NCBI GenBank assembly: GCA_930633495.1
Contig: CAKNFJ010000001.1
Span: 5,078,541 to 5,142,540, forward strand
Source of the DNA: Hyphomicrobiales bacterium
GTDB taxonomy: Bacteria; Pseudomonadota; Alphaproteobacteria; Rhizobiales; Beijerinckiaceae
Reading direction: 5' to 3'
DNA length: 64,000 bases
The translations under genes were made by a program, and so were the position numbers. This document shows, piece after piece, positions 17,468-29,598 of the stretch. Below the pieces are notes generated by a model, which made no database searches, had not been told where the DNA came from, and saw nothing but the letters and a program-made list of their open reading frames with translations. The first letter of the stretch is position 1. Each line of letters starts with the position of its first letter.

Positions 17468-18106
17468 ATGCCGTCGTTGCTCCGTTTTCAGACCCTGGCA
17501 AGCCTCGCTACGAGCGCCGCCGCGATCCTGGCCCTGACCGGCCCGGCGCAGGCCGACCGCATCCGCAACCCGACCGCGGTCTTCGCCGGCCTCGACAAGA
17601 TCACCGGCCGCATCATTTCGTTCGAGGTCGCCGTCGACGAGACGGTTCAGTTCGGCGCGCTGCAGTTGACGCCCCGCGTCTGCTGGACCCGTCCGCCGAC
17701 CGAGGCGCCGCAGACCGATTCCTTCGTCGAGGTCGACGAGGTGACGTTCAACAACGAGTACCGGCGCATCTTCACCGGCTGGATGTATGCGGCCAGCCCC
17801 GGCCTGCACGGCGTCGAGCACGCGATCTACGATGTCTGGCTCACCGACTGCAAAGGCGGCACCGAGCTGGTGGTCGATCCGAAGGAGCCCGAGCCGACGC
17901 CGGCGCCCGAAGATCCCCGGCGCCCGCGCACGCCCGCGCGCGACCCGAACCAGCCGCCCCCGCTTCAGCAGCCGGTCCCGCCGCCGGGGGGGCGCATCGA
18001 TGTCGAGCCGCCGCGTGGCGTGCCGGTGCAGCCGCAGCGCCCGAGCCAGCGCTTCTTCCCGACCAATCCCGTTCCCGGTGGCCGCGATCCGGCCGGCGGT
18101 GGTTGA
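17468..18106 (+). CDS. DUF2155 exported protein
   Basis: The ATG at 17468 puts a good signal peptide at the N-terminus (ending AQA); earlier in-frame starts would place a basic non-signal extension in front. Mature residues carry the DUF2155 core: FAGLDKITGRIISFEV, LQLTPRVCWTRPPTE, then RIFTGWMYAASPGLHGVEH and VWLTDCKG, with two Cys likely to form a disulfide. The C-terminal third is Pro-rich and disordered. The family is widespread in alphaproteobacteria without an assigned biochemical function. It lies between NDUFA12 and aat (convergent, 6 bp apart). Confidence 0.85.
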   Translation: MPSLLRFQTLASLATSAAAILALTGPAQADRIRNPTAVFAGLDKITGRIISFEVAVDETVQFGALQLTPRVCWTRPPTEAPQTDSFVEVDEVTFNNEYRRIFTGWMYAASPGLHGVEHAIYDVWLTDCKGGTELVVDPKEPEPTPAPEDPRRPRTPARDPNQPPPLQQPVPPPGGRIDVEPPRGVPVQPQRPSQRFFPTNPVPGGRDPAGGG

Positions 18107-18112
18107 CCGCCC

Positions 18113-18787
18113 TCAGAGTTCCGCCAGGGCTTGACGGCCGCTGATGACAGCGGTCGTCGGCCAGCGATGCCAATCGCTGCCCTCGGTCAGCAAGGCCTCC
18201 TCGAGCCGCAGCCGATAGGCATCGCGCGGGATCTCGATGGTGCCGAACTGGGCCAGGTGGGTCGTCTGGAACTGGGTGTCGAGTAGGCGATAGCCGCCAT
18301 GGCGCAACCGCGCGACGAGGTGGACCAGCGCCACCTTCGAGGCATCGGTCTCACGGTGGAACATGCTCTCGCCAAAGAAGGCCGCGCCCACCGAAAGCCC
18401 GTAGAGGCCGCCGACGAGCCGGCCTTCGCGCCAGCATTCGACGGTATGGACATGGCCGAGCCGGAACATCTCTCCAAAGATCGCGCGGATGCGGCCGTTG
18501 ATCCAGGTTTCCGGCCGGTCGGGGCGCGCCTCTGCGCAAGCCGCGACGACGGCCTCGAAGTCGTTGTCGACCCGGATCTCGAAGCGGTCCGAGCGCACCG
18601 TCCGGGCAAGCCGCGCCGAAACATGGAAGCCGTCGAGGGGGATGATGCCGCGCCATTCCGGCTCGACCCAGAACAGCTCGGGAGCATCGGCCGTCTCCGC
18701 CATCGGGAAGATGCCGGCGGCATAGGCGCGCAGCATGATCTCGGGCGTGATCGCAGGCGAACGAACAGGGGCGGAACGGGCCTTCAT
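18113..18787 (-). CDS. aat: Leucyl/phenylalanyl-tRNA--protein transferase
   Basis: A 224-residue protein with the Aat core: [65 protein letters not shown] and [15 protein letters not shown]. It transfers Leu or Phe from aminoacyl-tRNA to proteins with N-terminal Arg or Lys, marking them for ClpS/ClpAP degradation in the cytosol. Length is normal for the alphaproteobacterial short form. The gene is convergent with DUF2155. Confidence 0.95.
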   Translation of the reverse strand: MKARSAPVRSPAITPEIMLRAYAAGIFPMAETADAPELFWVEPEWRGIIPLDGFHVSARLARTVRSDRFEIRVDNDFEAVVAACAEARPDRPETWINGRIRAIFGEMFRLGHVHTVECWREGRLVGGLYGLSVGAAFFGESMFHRETDASKVALVHLVARLRHGGYRLLDTQFQTTHLAQFGTIEIPRDAYRLRLEEALLTEGSDWHRWPTTAVISGRQALAEL

Positions 18788-18853
18788 GATGGGATGGGAG
18801 CGCGGGGCGGGCCGCCTGTCAAACGGTAGCGGTGAGCAGGCTGCGGAACAACG

Positions 18854-18951
18854 CCGTCATTCCGGACAAGCCGCTCGGCGGCGCCGATCCGGAATCCATT
18901 ACAGGGCGCCGGCGCTCGACGATGGATCCCGGGTCAAGCTCGGGATGACGG
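18854..18951. repeat. Intergenic palindromic mosaic repeat
   Basis: Two inverted modules occur in tandem: GTCATTCCGGACAAG...GATCCGGAAT, and GATGGATCCCGGG-TCAAG-CTCGGGATGAC. The second shares its CCCGGGTCAAG core with the hairpin at 53828-53854. Such elements are scattered between genes in many Hyphomicrobiales. It sits between aat and the 3' end of gyrA. Confidence 0.7.
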
Positions 18952-19027
18952 AGAGGTTCGGTGGGAACTCGACCGGCGCCGGGACTTCAGAGAGCGTCTG
19001 AAGAACTCGATGCAGGCGGCTGACGAA

Positions 19028-21835
<2,808 letters not shown>

Positions 21836-22046
21836 GGAGAAATGTCCCGATTCATGTTCGTTTTCAGGCTTCTGGCTACCCGATTCCGGCCTTTCGCGCC
21901 AGCAAAAGCGGGCGCTGTCCCGGCAAAAATAAAGCAAGCGATATCAATCGGTTGCTGGCAATTTTCGCAGGCATCCACAGCCGCTGCCACAATCCCGCCT
22001 TTCTTGGCGCGTGACGGCGGGCAAAAGCCGTGTTCAAGTCGCGCGC

Positions 22047-22679
22047 ATGTTCGTCGAATTCGCCACTGCTGCCCTCGTCACGATGCTGGTGACGCTCGAC
22101 CCGCCGGGCCTGGCGCCGATCTTCCTGTCGCTGACGCGCGGCATGTCGGCGGGGGAGCGGCGGCAGGTGGCGGTGCGCGCCTGCATCATCGCCTTCTGCA
22201 TCATGGGGTTCTTCGGCGTCGCCGGAGACGTGGTGCTGAAGGCGCTCGGCGTCTCGCTGCCGGCCTTCCGCATCGCCGGTGGGCTGCTGCTGTTCTGGAT
22301 CGCCTTCGAGATGGTGTTCGAGCGTCGCAACGAGCGCAAGCAGCAGACGGCCGATACCGCGATCACGCAGGATCATATCCGCAACGTGGCGGCCTTTCCG
22401 CTGGCGATTCCGCTGATGGCGGGGCCGGGGGCGCTGACGGCGATGATCCTGCTCGCCGGCCGCGCCGGCGGCGATCCCGTGCTGCTGGTCACGCTGGCGG
22501 TGATCTGCGGGCTGGTGATCCTGAGTTGCCTCGTCGTGTTCCTGACCGCGACGCCGATCGCGAGGCTGCTCGGCGTCACCGGCAATATCGTGCTGACGCG
22601 CCTGCTCGGCGTGGTGCTGGCGGCGCTGGCGGTGCAGTTCGTCATCGACGGGGTGAGGGCGGCGGCGCAGGCCGGATAG
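22047..22679 (+). CDS. MarC-family integral membrane protein
   Basis: The 210-residue protein starts at the ATG at 22047 and has six membrane helices. Typical MarC/UPF0056 stretches are LDPPGLAPIFLSLTRGMS, FRIAGGLLLFWIAFEMVFE and FPLAIPLMAGPGALTAMIL. The family is widespread in proteobacteria but its transport role is unresolved; despite the name it is not an established drug-resistance determinant. It diverges from gyrA, a frequent arrangement in Hyphomicrobiales. Confidence 0.9.
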   Translation: MFVEFATAALVTMLVTLDPPGLAPIFLSLTRGMSAGERRQVAVRACIIAFCIMGFFGVAGDVVLKALGVSLPAFRIAGGLLLFWIAFEMVFERRNERKQQTADTAITQDHIRNVAAFPLAIPLMAGPGALTAMILLAGRAGGDPVLLVTLAVICGLVILSCLVVFLTATPIARLLGVTGNIVLTRLLGVVLAALAVQFVIDGVRAAAQAG

Positions 22680-22757
22680 GCCGCTTTCGGTCATCGACCC
22701 GATCGACGTGGTTTGTGAGTCGGCTGTAGGCGCTTGAGCCGGGAATAGGGCACGACC

Positions 22758-23573
22758 ATGGAACTTGCGACGATCATCGCCGAACGCAGCATGTTGGCCT
22801 TCGGCCTGTGCCTGTTCCTGCTTCACATGGTCGTTTACGAACTGGGCTATCGCATCGGCCGGCGCCTGAGCAACGGCCCGGGCAATGCGCCGGAAGCCGT
22901 AGGCGTCGTGGTCGGTGGCATGCTGGCACTTCTGGCCTTCGTGCTGGCGCTCACACTGAGCTACTCCAATGCCCGCTTCGCCGAACGCCGCGTCGGCAGT
23001 CTCGCCGAGGCCAACGCGATCGGAACGTCATGGCTGAGGGCGAAGGCGATCGGGACGCCACGGGGAGAGGAGATCGCGACGCTCCTCGAACAGTACACGG
23101 TCGTCCGGGCCGATTTCGTCCGGGCCGGACGGGACACGGCCGTTGCCGAGAACCTCAATCGGCGGACCAGCGCGCTCCAGTCGCAGATCTGGGGCCATCT
23201 TTCGGCAATCGTCCGTGAGAAGCCGGATGCCATCTCCGGCGCGCTGATGGCCTCCCTGAACGAGACATTCGATGCGAGCACGAACGAGCGCTTCGCTTTC
23301 GAGACGCGATTGCCGATGCAGCTGTTCTGGCTGCTCATCGGCATTACGCTCGTCACCCTGGCATGCCTCGGCTATCAGTTCGGCCTCAGGGCCAAGCCGC
23401 TGCGCTTCCTGATCGCCCTGCTGACGCTGATGTGGACATCGGTCATCATCGACATCCTTGATCTCGCATCCGGCCGCATCGGCAAGTTCAGGACCGGAAC
23501 GGCTGCCTATGAATGGACGCTCAACGGCTACAGGAGCGGGATTACCATTCCGCCCCTGCCGCCCCCTCGGTGA
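22758..23573 (+). CDS. DUF4239-like (bestrophin-like) four-TM membrane protein
   Basis: A 271-residue protein with four hydrophobic helices (about 10-30, 48-72, 183-205, 212-235) and a cytosolic helical domain between the pairs. That domain contains NARFAERRVGSLAEANAIGT and WLRAKAIGTPRGEEI, patterns seen in DUF4239 proteins. No enzymatic motif is visible. The N-terminal helices lie close together, as in bestrophin-like proteins, but channel activity is not shown for this branch. It probably forms its own transcript; a 78-bp gap separates it from marC and it is convergent with the next gene. Confidence 0.55.
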   Translation: MELATIIAERSMLAFGLCLFLLHMVVYELGYRIGRRLSNGPGNAPEAVGVVVGGMLALLAFVLALTLSYSNARFAERRVGSLAEANAIGTSWLRAKAIGTPRGEEIATLLEQYTVVRADFVRAGRDTAVAENLNRRTSALQSQIWGHLSAIVREKPDAISGALMASLNETFDASTNERFAFETRLPMQLFWLLIGITLVTLACLGYQFGLRAKPLRFLIALLTLMWTSVIIDILDLASGRIGKFRTGTAAYEWTLNGYRSGITIPPLPPPR

Positions 23574-23645
23574 GGCAGGGCCTCATCCTCGGCGCAGGTC
23601 GTGGCCCAGAGCGGATTGGTCGTCCCATCGACGGGGTCGGACGTC

Positions 23646-24506
23646 TCATTCCGCAACCGTCGGCCGGCCGATGCTTCGTTTCGTCAAGGCGGCGGCGAGA
23701 AGCCTGCCGACGACAACGATGAACAGGTCAGGGCGTTCGGGATACTCCTGCGGATCGAGTGCCACCCCCAGCACGACGGGCTTCTGGTTCGGAGCCTTGA
23801 TTGGCCAAAAATCGAAGCGCGAGGAATCGAAAGGGTACACGCCTGCTCGCACAGGGCAGCCTTGGTCGAGGGACGATCGTGCAGCTGCGAACTCGCTCGC
23901 TTCGGCCTCGATCGGCCCGAGGCATGCGATTGTTTCAAGGCGCCCGTCCGCCGGTGCCATGACGACAACTGAAACATGGAACATCTCTTCAAGTGCGGCG
24001 GCAGCTCTGTTCGCCATGTCGCGCGGCGGCATTGTTTCGAAGAGGGCGGAGCTGAAGGACTGCAAAGCCTGTTCCTGACGGAGCCGCAACTTCAAGGCCG
24101 CTTGCCGCCGGGCCGCCAGCGATGCCAGACCGCTCGCCATCCCGCCCACGACCAGCAGCAATCCGATCGCCCAGATGTTCGCCGGATCCTCGACCTGAAG
24201 CGAGAAGCGGGGTGCGGTGAAGAAGAAGTTGTAGGCCGACGCGCCCGCCACGGCGGCGAGCATCGAAGGGCCGAAGCCAAATGCAATGGCTGTCACGATG
24301 ACCGGCAGCACATAGATCAGCGAAAGGTTGGGAACTGTCGCAACGCTTTCCAGCGCCGATGCCACCACCGTCGCCAAAGCCGACAGAGCGAGAGCTGCGA
24401 GATATCCCACCGCTATCGGAAGGTCGGCTCCCTGCCGATCTGTTGTGCCGCCGACCGCATTGGCAGCGCCCCCATCGACGTCTTGGATGCTGCCCGAGTT
24501 CGCCAT
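23646..24506 (-). CDS. Orphan KdpD-like sensor module: DUF4118 membrane domain plus GAF-like domain
   Basis: GAGAGG 6 nt upstream picks the ATG at 24506 (286 residues). Residues 30-125 form the four-helix DUF4118 bundle of KdpD (PNLSLIYVLPVIVTAIAFGF, SAYNFFFTAPRFSLQVEDP). After a coiled linker (RRQAALKLRLRQEQALQSF) a GAF-like domain of about 110 residues ends the protein. The usin/UspA front of KdpD and its histidine kinase core are both missing, and no kdp genes are near. It may be a stand-alone membrane sensor or the remains of a kinase; the smooth ends favour a real short protein. Confidence 0.75.
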   Translation of the reverse strand: MANSGSIQDVDGGAANAVGGTTDRQGADLPIAVGYLAALALSALATVVASALESVATVPNLSLIYVLPVIVTAIAFGFGPSMLAAVAGASAYNFFFTAPRFSLQVEDPANIWAIGLLLVVGGMASGLASLAARRQAALKLRLRQEQALQSFSSALFETMPPRDMANRAAAALEEMFHVSVVVMAPADGRLETIACLGPIEAEASEFAAARSSLDQGCPVRAGVYPFDSSRFDFWPIKAPNQKPVVLGVALDPQEYPERPDLFIVVVGRLLAAALTKRSIGRPTVAE

Positions 24507-24805
24507 GAAAAGCCTCTCTCGATTACCAGCTGCCGTTGACGGCATCAGTGAACCGGCATTCCCGATCTAGGACGAGGGGCATAGGGTTTCTATGTGGCGA
24601 TACTCATCCAAAAATAGGAATTTGATAGGAGTTGATCCAGCGGTTGCCAGGTCTGCGGGAATTCCGTGGCTGGGTGTCTGGCAAGGCCACCGAGAGGCTT
24701 CAGGAAAACGCCGCAGGGCCGAACTGCAGGCTCTGTGATCGCTCGACCCATGGCGAGCGGTTCGCGGAACAATCCGGAACCGCTCGCCAGGCAGGTCGAT
24801 GGAAC

Positions 24806-25984
24806 CTACTTCTCCAGGAAGGCCCGGATCGCGCCCTCGGCCTGCTTCATCGACATCACGCCGTCGAGATGGCCGCGTGCGCCGCTGATCGTGACATGGG
24901 TGATGTCGCGCCCGGCGTCCTTCGCTGCCTTCAGCGTGCGCTCGACTGCATCCGGCGTGAAGACCAGGTCCTTCGGCTGGGTGATGTAGAGCATCGGCGC
25001 CCTGATCTTCGCCATGCCGTCGGCCAGCGAGGTGCCGCCGGCGGCAAAGAGCTGGTTCGCCTTGATGAGGTAGAGGAAATGGTTGGCGTCGGAGACCTTG
25101 GCACGCGCGGCGCCGGCATTGTCGAGGATGCTCTGGAACTGGAACCGGTTGAAGAGCGCCTTGGCCGGATCGTCGCCCTCCTTTGCCGGCCGGCGCCCGA
25201 AGGTGGCGTTGGCCCAGTCCTGATGGTTTGCCTGCAGCGTCACCGCGGCCAGAGCCTTGGAGAGGCCGGCGAGCGGCGGCGTCTTGCCGTAGTAGTCGCC
25301 ATTGTTCCAGTTGGGATCGACGAGGATGGGCGCCGCCCAGACGTCGAGCCAGCCGATCAGCATGGCGTCGGCCTCGGCCGCTCCGATCACGGGCATTGCC
25401 TTGGCGACCATCTCCGGGTGACTCGCCGCCCATTCGAAGGTCTGAAGCGAGCCCATCGAGGGCCCGGCGACCAAAGCGAGCTTCTTGATGCCAAGGCTTT
25501 CGACCAGGGCCTTCTGAACCTCGACGAAGTCGCGGACGGTGACGATCGGAAAGTCCAGCGCATAGGGCTTGCCGGTGTCGGGATCGATGGAGGCCGGGCC
25601 GGTGGTCGTCGTCTTCGGATCGCCCGTGTTGAGGTTCACCAGCGTGTCGGACGAGATCACGAAATATTTGTTGGTGTCGATCGCCTTGCCCGGACCGACG
25701 ATGGCGTCCCAGTAGCCGGGCGCGGCATCTGAGGCCGCGTACTTGCCGGCCGCATGCGAATTGCCCGAGAAGAAGTGGCAAATCAGGATGGCGTTGGATT
25801 TGTCGGCGTTGAGCGTGCCGTAGCTCTCCCAGCCGACGCGCACCTGCTTCAGCGTCCGTCCCGATTGGGTCGTGAAGCTCGGCAGCTCGAAGACCTTCTT
25901 CTCGACCATCAGATCCTGTGCGCTGGCCATCCCTGCTGCCACCCATCCTGCAAGGGCGAGAGCGCCCGTCATCCAAAGCTTCAT
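24806..25984 (-). CDS. Exported MetX-like alpha/beta hydrolase
   Basis: The 392-residue protein has a signal peptide (residues 1-22, ending ASAQ) and the homoserine O-acetyltransferase fold. LALVAGPSMGSLQTFEWA holds the nucleophile Ser, KDLVFTPD the Asp, and GARGHLDGV the His. Canonical MetX is cytosolic and acetylates homoserine with acetyl-CoA, which is absent from the periplasm, so this exported member more likely acts as a hydrolase or acyltransferase on another substrate. The usual GGSMGG motif is GPSMGS here. It is flanked by unrelated genes, and 260 bp downstream are empty. Confidence 0.8.
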   Translation of the reverse strand: MKLWMTGALALAGWVAAGMASAQDLMVEKKVFELPSFTTQSGRTLKQVRVGWESYGTLNADKSNAILICHFFSGNSHAAGKYAASDAAPGYWDAIVGPGKAIDTNKYFVISSDTLVNLNTGDPKTTTTGPASIDPDTGKPYALDFPIVTVRDFVEVQKALVESLGIKKLALVAGPSMGSLQTFEWAASHPEMVAKAMPVIGAAEADAMLIGWLDVWAAPILVDPNWNNGDYYGKTPPLAGLSKALAAVTLQANHQDWANATFGRRPAKEGDDPAKALFNRFQFQSILDNAGAARAKVSDANHFLYLIKANQLFAAGGTSLADGMAKIRAPMLYITQPKDLVFTPDAVERTLKAAKDAGRDITHVTISGARGHLDGVMSMKQAEGAIRAFLEK

Positions 25985-26062
25985 GCGATTTCCCTCCTCC
26001 GGCCGTCAGGCGGCCTTCGCCGCATCAGAGCGGATTCTGGCGCAGCGCGGAAGCGGCTTTGA

Positions 26063-27817
26063 TCAGCGGGTGAGAGGCGACGGGAGCGCTACGCCGGCAG
26101 GGCTGACGACGGCTTCCGTTTCAAGCTCCAGGAGCGGGGAGGCGACCGGCCCCCTGAGGCTGAAAGGCAGCTTCAGCGCGCTGGCGGTCGAGGAGAGCGA
26201 GGCTGCCATGTCGAGGGTGCGGGTGCGCAGCGAGGTGTTGCCGGTCAGGTTGAAGCGATAGCTCGGCCCGCTCATTTCGGCGTCGGTCAGCACGAGCAGC
26301 CCGCCGGCAATGCCGGCATTGGCGGTGAGGATATCGAAGGCGGTCTTGCCCTGGCGCCAGTCACGCAGGGCCTGCGCAGGGTTGCGCTCGGCACGGCGCA
26401 GCAGGTCGACGAAGGCGACGCCGCCGATCTCGCCTTGCTTGATCGCGAGATTGGCGCGGCCGGTCAGGGTGCCCAGCAATTCGTCGAAGCTGCGGCCGGC
26501 GCCATCGAGGGCGAGCTGGAAATTGCCGTTGCCGCTGAGGCGCGACAATTGCGGAACGTCGCTCCCCGCCTGACCCAGATTGACCTTTTCCAGCCCGGCC
26601 TGAACCTTGACATCGACCCCTGCCGGCGCGCTGACCGCGAGCAAGCGTCCCTTGACGTTGCCGCCATAGGCGCCGGCCCGAAGCAGGCCGGTCTCGAAGC
26701 GGCCCTTCTTGATCAGGAGATAGCTGGCGACGTCATGCAGGCGCGCGCCGTTCAACTTCGCCGCATCGACCGAAATCCGGAGGTCGATCTCGCGCCCCGT
26801 CCAGCCGTCGAGATCGAAGGGGCTCGCATCGGCGGCATCGACCACGGGAAGCGGGAGGCGATTGACGAGGCGGCCGATGTCGAGCGCCGCTCCGGCCATG
26901 GTCCCCGAGAGCGCGAAGCGCCCGCCCGTGCCTTCGGTCAGCTTGAGCACGCCGTCGAGGCGCTCGCCGTCGAGGCTGACGATGGCGTTGTTGAAGGAGG
27001 CCTCGTGCGGCTTGATCTGCAGATCGGCCGACAGGGTCAGGGCTCCGAGCGCGGAGGCCAGCCGCGAATCCTCGCCGAACCACCGGAGAAGCTGGGGGAC
27101 GGAGGGGGTGGAGAGGGCGAGAGGTCCGCTGATCACTGTTTCGCCCGGCGCCGAACGGGCGCCCTCGAAGCGCAGTTTCAGAAGCGACGAGGTGGCGGAC
27201 AGGGCGGCCTTGGCGCTGCCGCCGGCCATCGGCCAGCGCAGGGAGACTTCGGTCGGGACGCCGCGCCAGGTCAGCGAGCCGCCCAGGTCGAGCGGATCGT
27301 TCGGGCCGCGCTCGTCGATGACGAGATTGAGATCGCGCACCACGCTCTGGATCGCGCCCTTTGCCCTCAAGAAGAGCGAACCGCCCTGAACGACGATCTT
27401 GCTTTGGCTGCGCAGCCTTCCGAACTCGGCCAGAGGCGGGGCCAGCCAGTCGGTCAGGCCGTCGCTGCCGGGCGCCACCACGACGTCGATCTGCGGCACG
27501 ACGAGATCGATCCGGTCAAATTCGAGCCGTCCCGTCACCAGCGGGAGGAGGCGCAGATGCGCCCGCATGCGGGCCGCGCTGCCTGAAAGGGCTCCATCGT
27601 GCTGGCTGAACTTGACGTGGGACAGGCTGATGCGCGGGAGCGGCAGGAACGCGATCTCGGCACGCTCGATGCCCTTGACGACGAAGCCCGTCTTCTCTTC
27701 GATGGCGGCAACGGCACTGCGCTCGACGCGGCCGAGCGCGAGATCCCAGGACTGCGAACCGAGCAGACCGAGGATGACGGCAAGGCTAAAGGCGAAGATC
27801 GCTGTGCGTCTTGTCAT
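26063..27817 (-). CDS. AsmA-family protein
   Basis: The start at 27817 (GGAAG upstream) gives 584 residues. An N-terminal membrane anchor (residues 5-24) precedes a long beta-rich periplasmic region with AsmA features: VERSAVAAIEEKTGFVVKGIE near the start and, near the end, GRANLAIKQGEIGGVAFVDL followed by FDILTANAGIAGGLLVL. AsmA-like proteins are thought to form hydrophobic grooves that move phospholipid between membranes. It lies 95 bp downstream of the iron permease on the same strand and could be read through from that operon. Confidence 0.85.
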   Translation of the reverse strand: MTRRTAIFAFSLAVILGLLGSQSWDLALGRVERSAVAAIEEKTGFVVKGIERAEIAFLPLPRISLSHVKFSQHDGALSGSAARMRAHLRLLPLVTGRLEFDRIDLVVPQIDVVVAPGSDGLTDWLAPPLAEFGRLRSQSKIVVQGGSLFLRAKGAIQSVVRDLNLVIDERGPNDPLDLGGSLTWRGVPTEVSLRWPMAGGSAKAALSATSSLLKLRFEGARSAPGETVISGPLALSTPSVPQLLRWFGEDSRLASALGALTLSADLQIKPHEASFNNAIVSLDGERLDGVLKLTEGTGGRFALSGTMAGAALDIGRLVNRLPLPVVDAADASPFDLDGWTGREIDLRISVDAAKLNGARLHDVASYLLIKKGRFETGLLRAGAYGGNVKGRLLAVSAPAGVDVKVQAGLEKVNLGQAGSDVPQLSRLSGNGNFQLALDGAGRSFDELLGTLTGRANLAIKQGEIGGVAFVDLLRRAERNPAQALRDWRQGKTAFDILTANAGIAGGLLVLTDAEMSGPSYRFNLTGNTSLRTRTLDMAASLSSTASALKLPFSLRGPVASPLLELETEAVVSPAGVALPSPLTR

Positions 27818-27912
27818 GGACTTCCGAATCGGTTCCGGCCGAAAGTCAGCCAGCCCCCTGGCGGCGCTTGGTGTAAGCCGATGCTGCCTGGTTGTCGAGG
27901 CCGGGAAACTGG

Positions 27913-29598
27913 CTATCCAGCGCGATTTGCACCGGTTTTGGCCAGAACGATGGCCGGATAGAGGCCGGCGAGAATGATCAGCAGGGCTGCGAGCGCTCCC
28001 TCCTCGAAGACGCCGCGCGAGGCATGGCCGTAGACCACGGTGGCCAGCGTGTCGAGGTTGAGGGGGCGCAGCAGCAGCGTTGCCGGCAGTTCCTTCAGGC
28101 AATCGACGAAGACGAGCAGGGCCGCGCCCGCGACGGCCGGGCGCATCAGCGGCCAGTGGATGCGATGCAGGATTTCGGGCTGGCCCGCGCCGAGCGCGCG
28201 CGCCGCATCGTCGATCCGCGGCGAAACCCGGCTGAGGCCGCTCTCCACGCCGGAGACGCCGATGGCGAGGAAACGCACGACATAGGCGATCACCAGTGCG
28301 GCGCCGGAACCGATCAGCAGCAGGCCGGGCTTGATGCCGAACAGCGCGGTGACGGTGCTCGCCAGCGCGTTGTCGAACGTGGCGATCGGGATTAGCAGGC
28401 CGAGCGCAAGGACCGTTCCGGGCACGGCATAGCCGAGCGAGGCGAGGCGGGCGAGAGGCTTCAGCCAGCTTTCGCGGCCGGCGCGGCTGGCGGTCGCGAT
28501 GCCGAGTCCGAGCAGTACGACGAGGATTGCGGCGATGCCGGCCAGGAGGACGGCATTCCCGAGATGGCGCAGCAGCACGAGATCGAACTGCGCGAGCAGG
28601 CCGCGCCGCAGGATCTCGGAGACGAGATAGCCGATCGGCAGGACGGCGCCGAACAGGACGGGCAGGGCGCAGGCGGCCGCTGCCAGCATGCCGGCGGTGC
28701 GGCGCAGCGGCTTGCGGCCGACCGGGCGCGGCTGGCGCACGGGCAGGGCGAAGCGGCGCTGGCCGCGCAGCCGCGCCTCGGTCACGATCAGCAGGAACGT
28801 GACGAGCAGCATCACGCAGGCGATCTGCGCCGCGCCGGGCAGCGAGCCGCGATTGATCCAGGTGGTGTAGATCGAGAGGGTGAGCGAGCGGACACCGAGA
28901 TATTCGGTCGCGCCGATGTCGTTGAGCGTCTCGAGCAGGACGAGCGTCAGCCCGGCCGCGAGTGCCGGCCGGGCGAGCGGCAGGCCGATGCGCCAGAACA
29001 GCCGGCCGGGCATCGCGCCCAAATTGCGGGCCGCCTCGACGATGGTGGCACCCTGAATGCTGAACAGGGCGCGGGTGGTGAGATAGACATATGGATAGAG
29101 CACGATCGCCATGATCGCGATCGCGCCGGGCAGGTTGCGCGGATCGGGAAACCAGTAGTCCCGCAGCGTGCGCCAGCCGGTCACTGCGCGCAGTGCGCTC
29201 TGCAGCGGCCCCTGGAAGCCGAGGAATTCGACGTAGATATAGGCGGTCAGATAGGTCGGCAGCGCCAGCGGCAGGACGAGCAGCCAATCGAAATGACGCC
29301 GGCCGGGAAATTCGAACTGGGTCACCAGCCAGGCGGTCCCGACGCCGAGCACGGCACTGACAAGGCCGATTCCCGCCAGCAGCAGCGCGGTCTGGACAAG
29401 GGCCGTCGGCAGCACATTGGCGGCGAGATGCGGCCAGATCTCCGCGGCCTGCGAGGAGGACAGCGCGGTCGCGAGCAGCGCCAGAAGCGGTGCCAGCACG
29501 AGGGCGCCGCCCAGCAGAGAGGCCAGGGCAAAACGCGTCGACGGCCGCCACGCAAGTGGCGACCGTCGCGAAGCTCCGAGCGGAGCGCTCAGGCTCAA
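27913..29598 (-). CDS. fbpB: Iron ABC transporter permease (double-length FbpB type)
   Basis: A 561-residue protein with about 12 membrane helices, made of two fused permease halves. Each half carries an EAA-type loop for the ATPase: EAARNLGAMPGRLFWRIGLP in the first and DAARALGAGQPEILHRIHWP in the second. This is the arrangement of FbpB/SfuB/FutB ferric permeases. It overlaps the binding-protein gene by ATGA (29595-29598), so they are translationally coupled. No fbpC-like ATPase gene adjoins, so the energising subunit must be encoded elsewhere. Confidence 0.88.
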   Translation of the reverse strand: MSLSAPLGASRRSPLAWRPSTRFALASLLGGALVLAPLLALLATALSSSQAAEIWPHLAANVLPTALVQTALLLAGIGLVSAVLGVGTAWLVTQFEFPGRRHFDWLLVLPLALPTYLTAYIYVEFLGFQGPLQSALRAVTGWRTLRDYWFPDPRNLPGAIAIMAIVLYPYVYLTTRALFSIQGATIVEAARNLGAMPGRLFWRIGLPLARPALAAGLTLVLLETLNDIGATEYLGVRSLTLSIYTTWINRGSLPGAAQIACVMLLVTFLLIVTEARLRGQRRFALPVRQPRPVGRKPLRRTAGMLAAAACALPVLFGAVLPIGYLVSEILRRGLLAQFDLVLLRHLGNAVLLAGIAAILVVLLGLGIATASRAGRESWLKPLARLASLGYAVPGTVLALGLLIPIATFDNALASTVTALFGIKPGLLLIGSGAALVIAYVVRFLAIGVSGVESGLSRVSPRIDDAARALGAGQPEILHRIHWPLMRPAVAGAALLVFVDCLKELPATLLLRPLNLDTLATVVYGHASRGVFEEGALAALLIILAGLYPAIVLAKTGANRAG

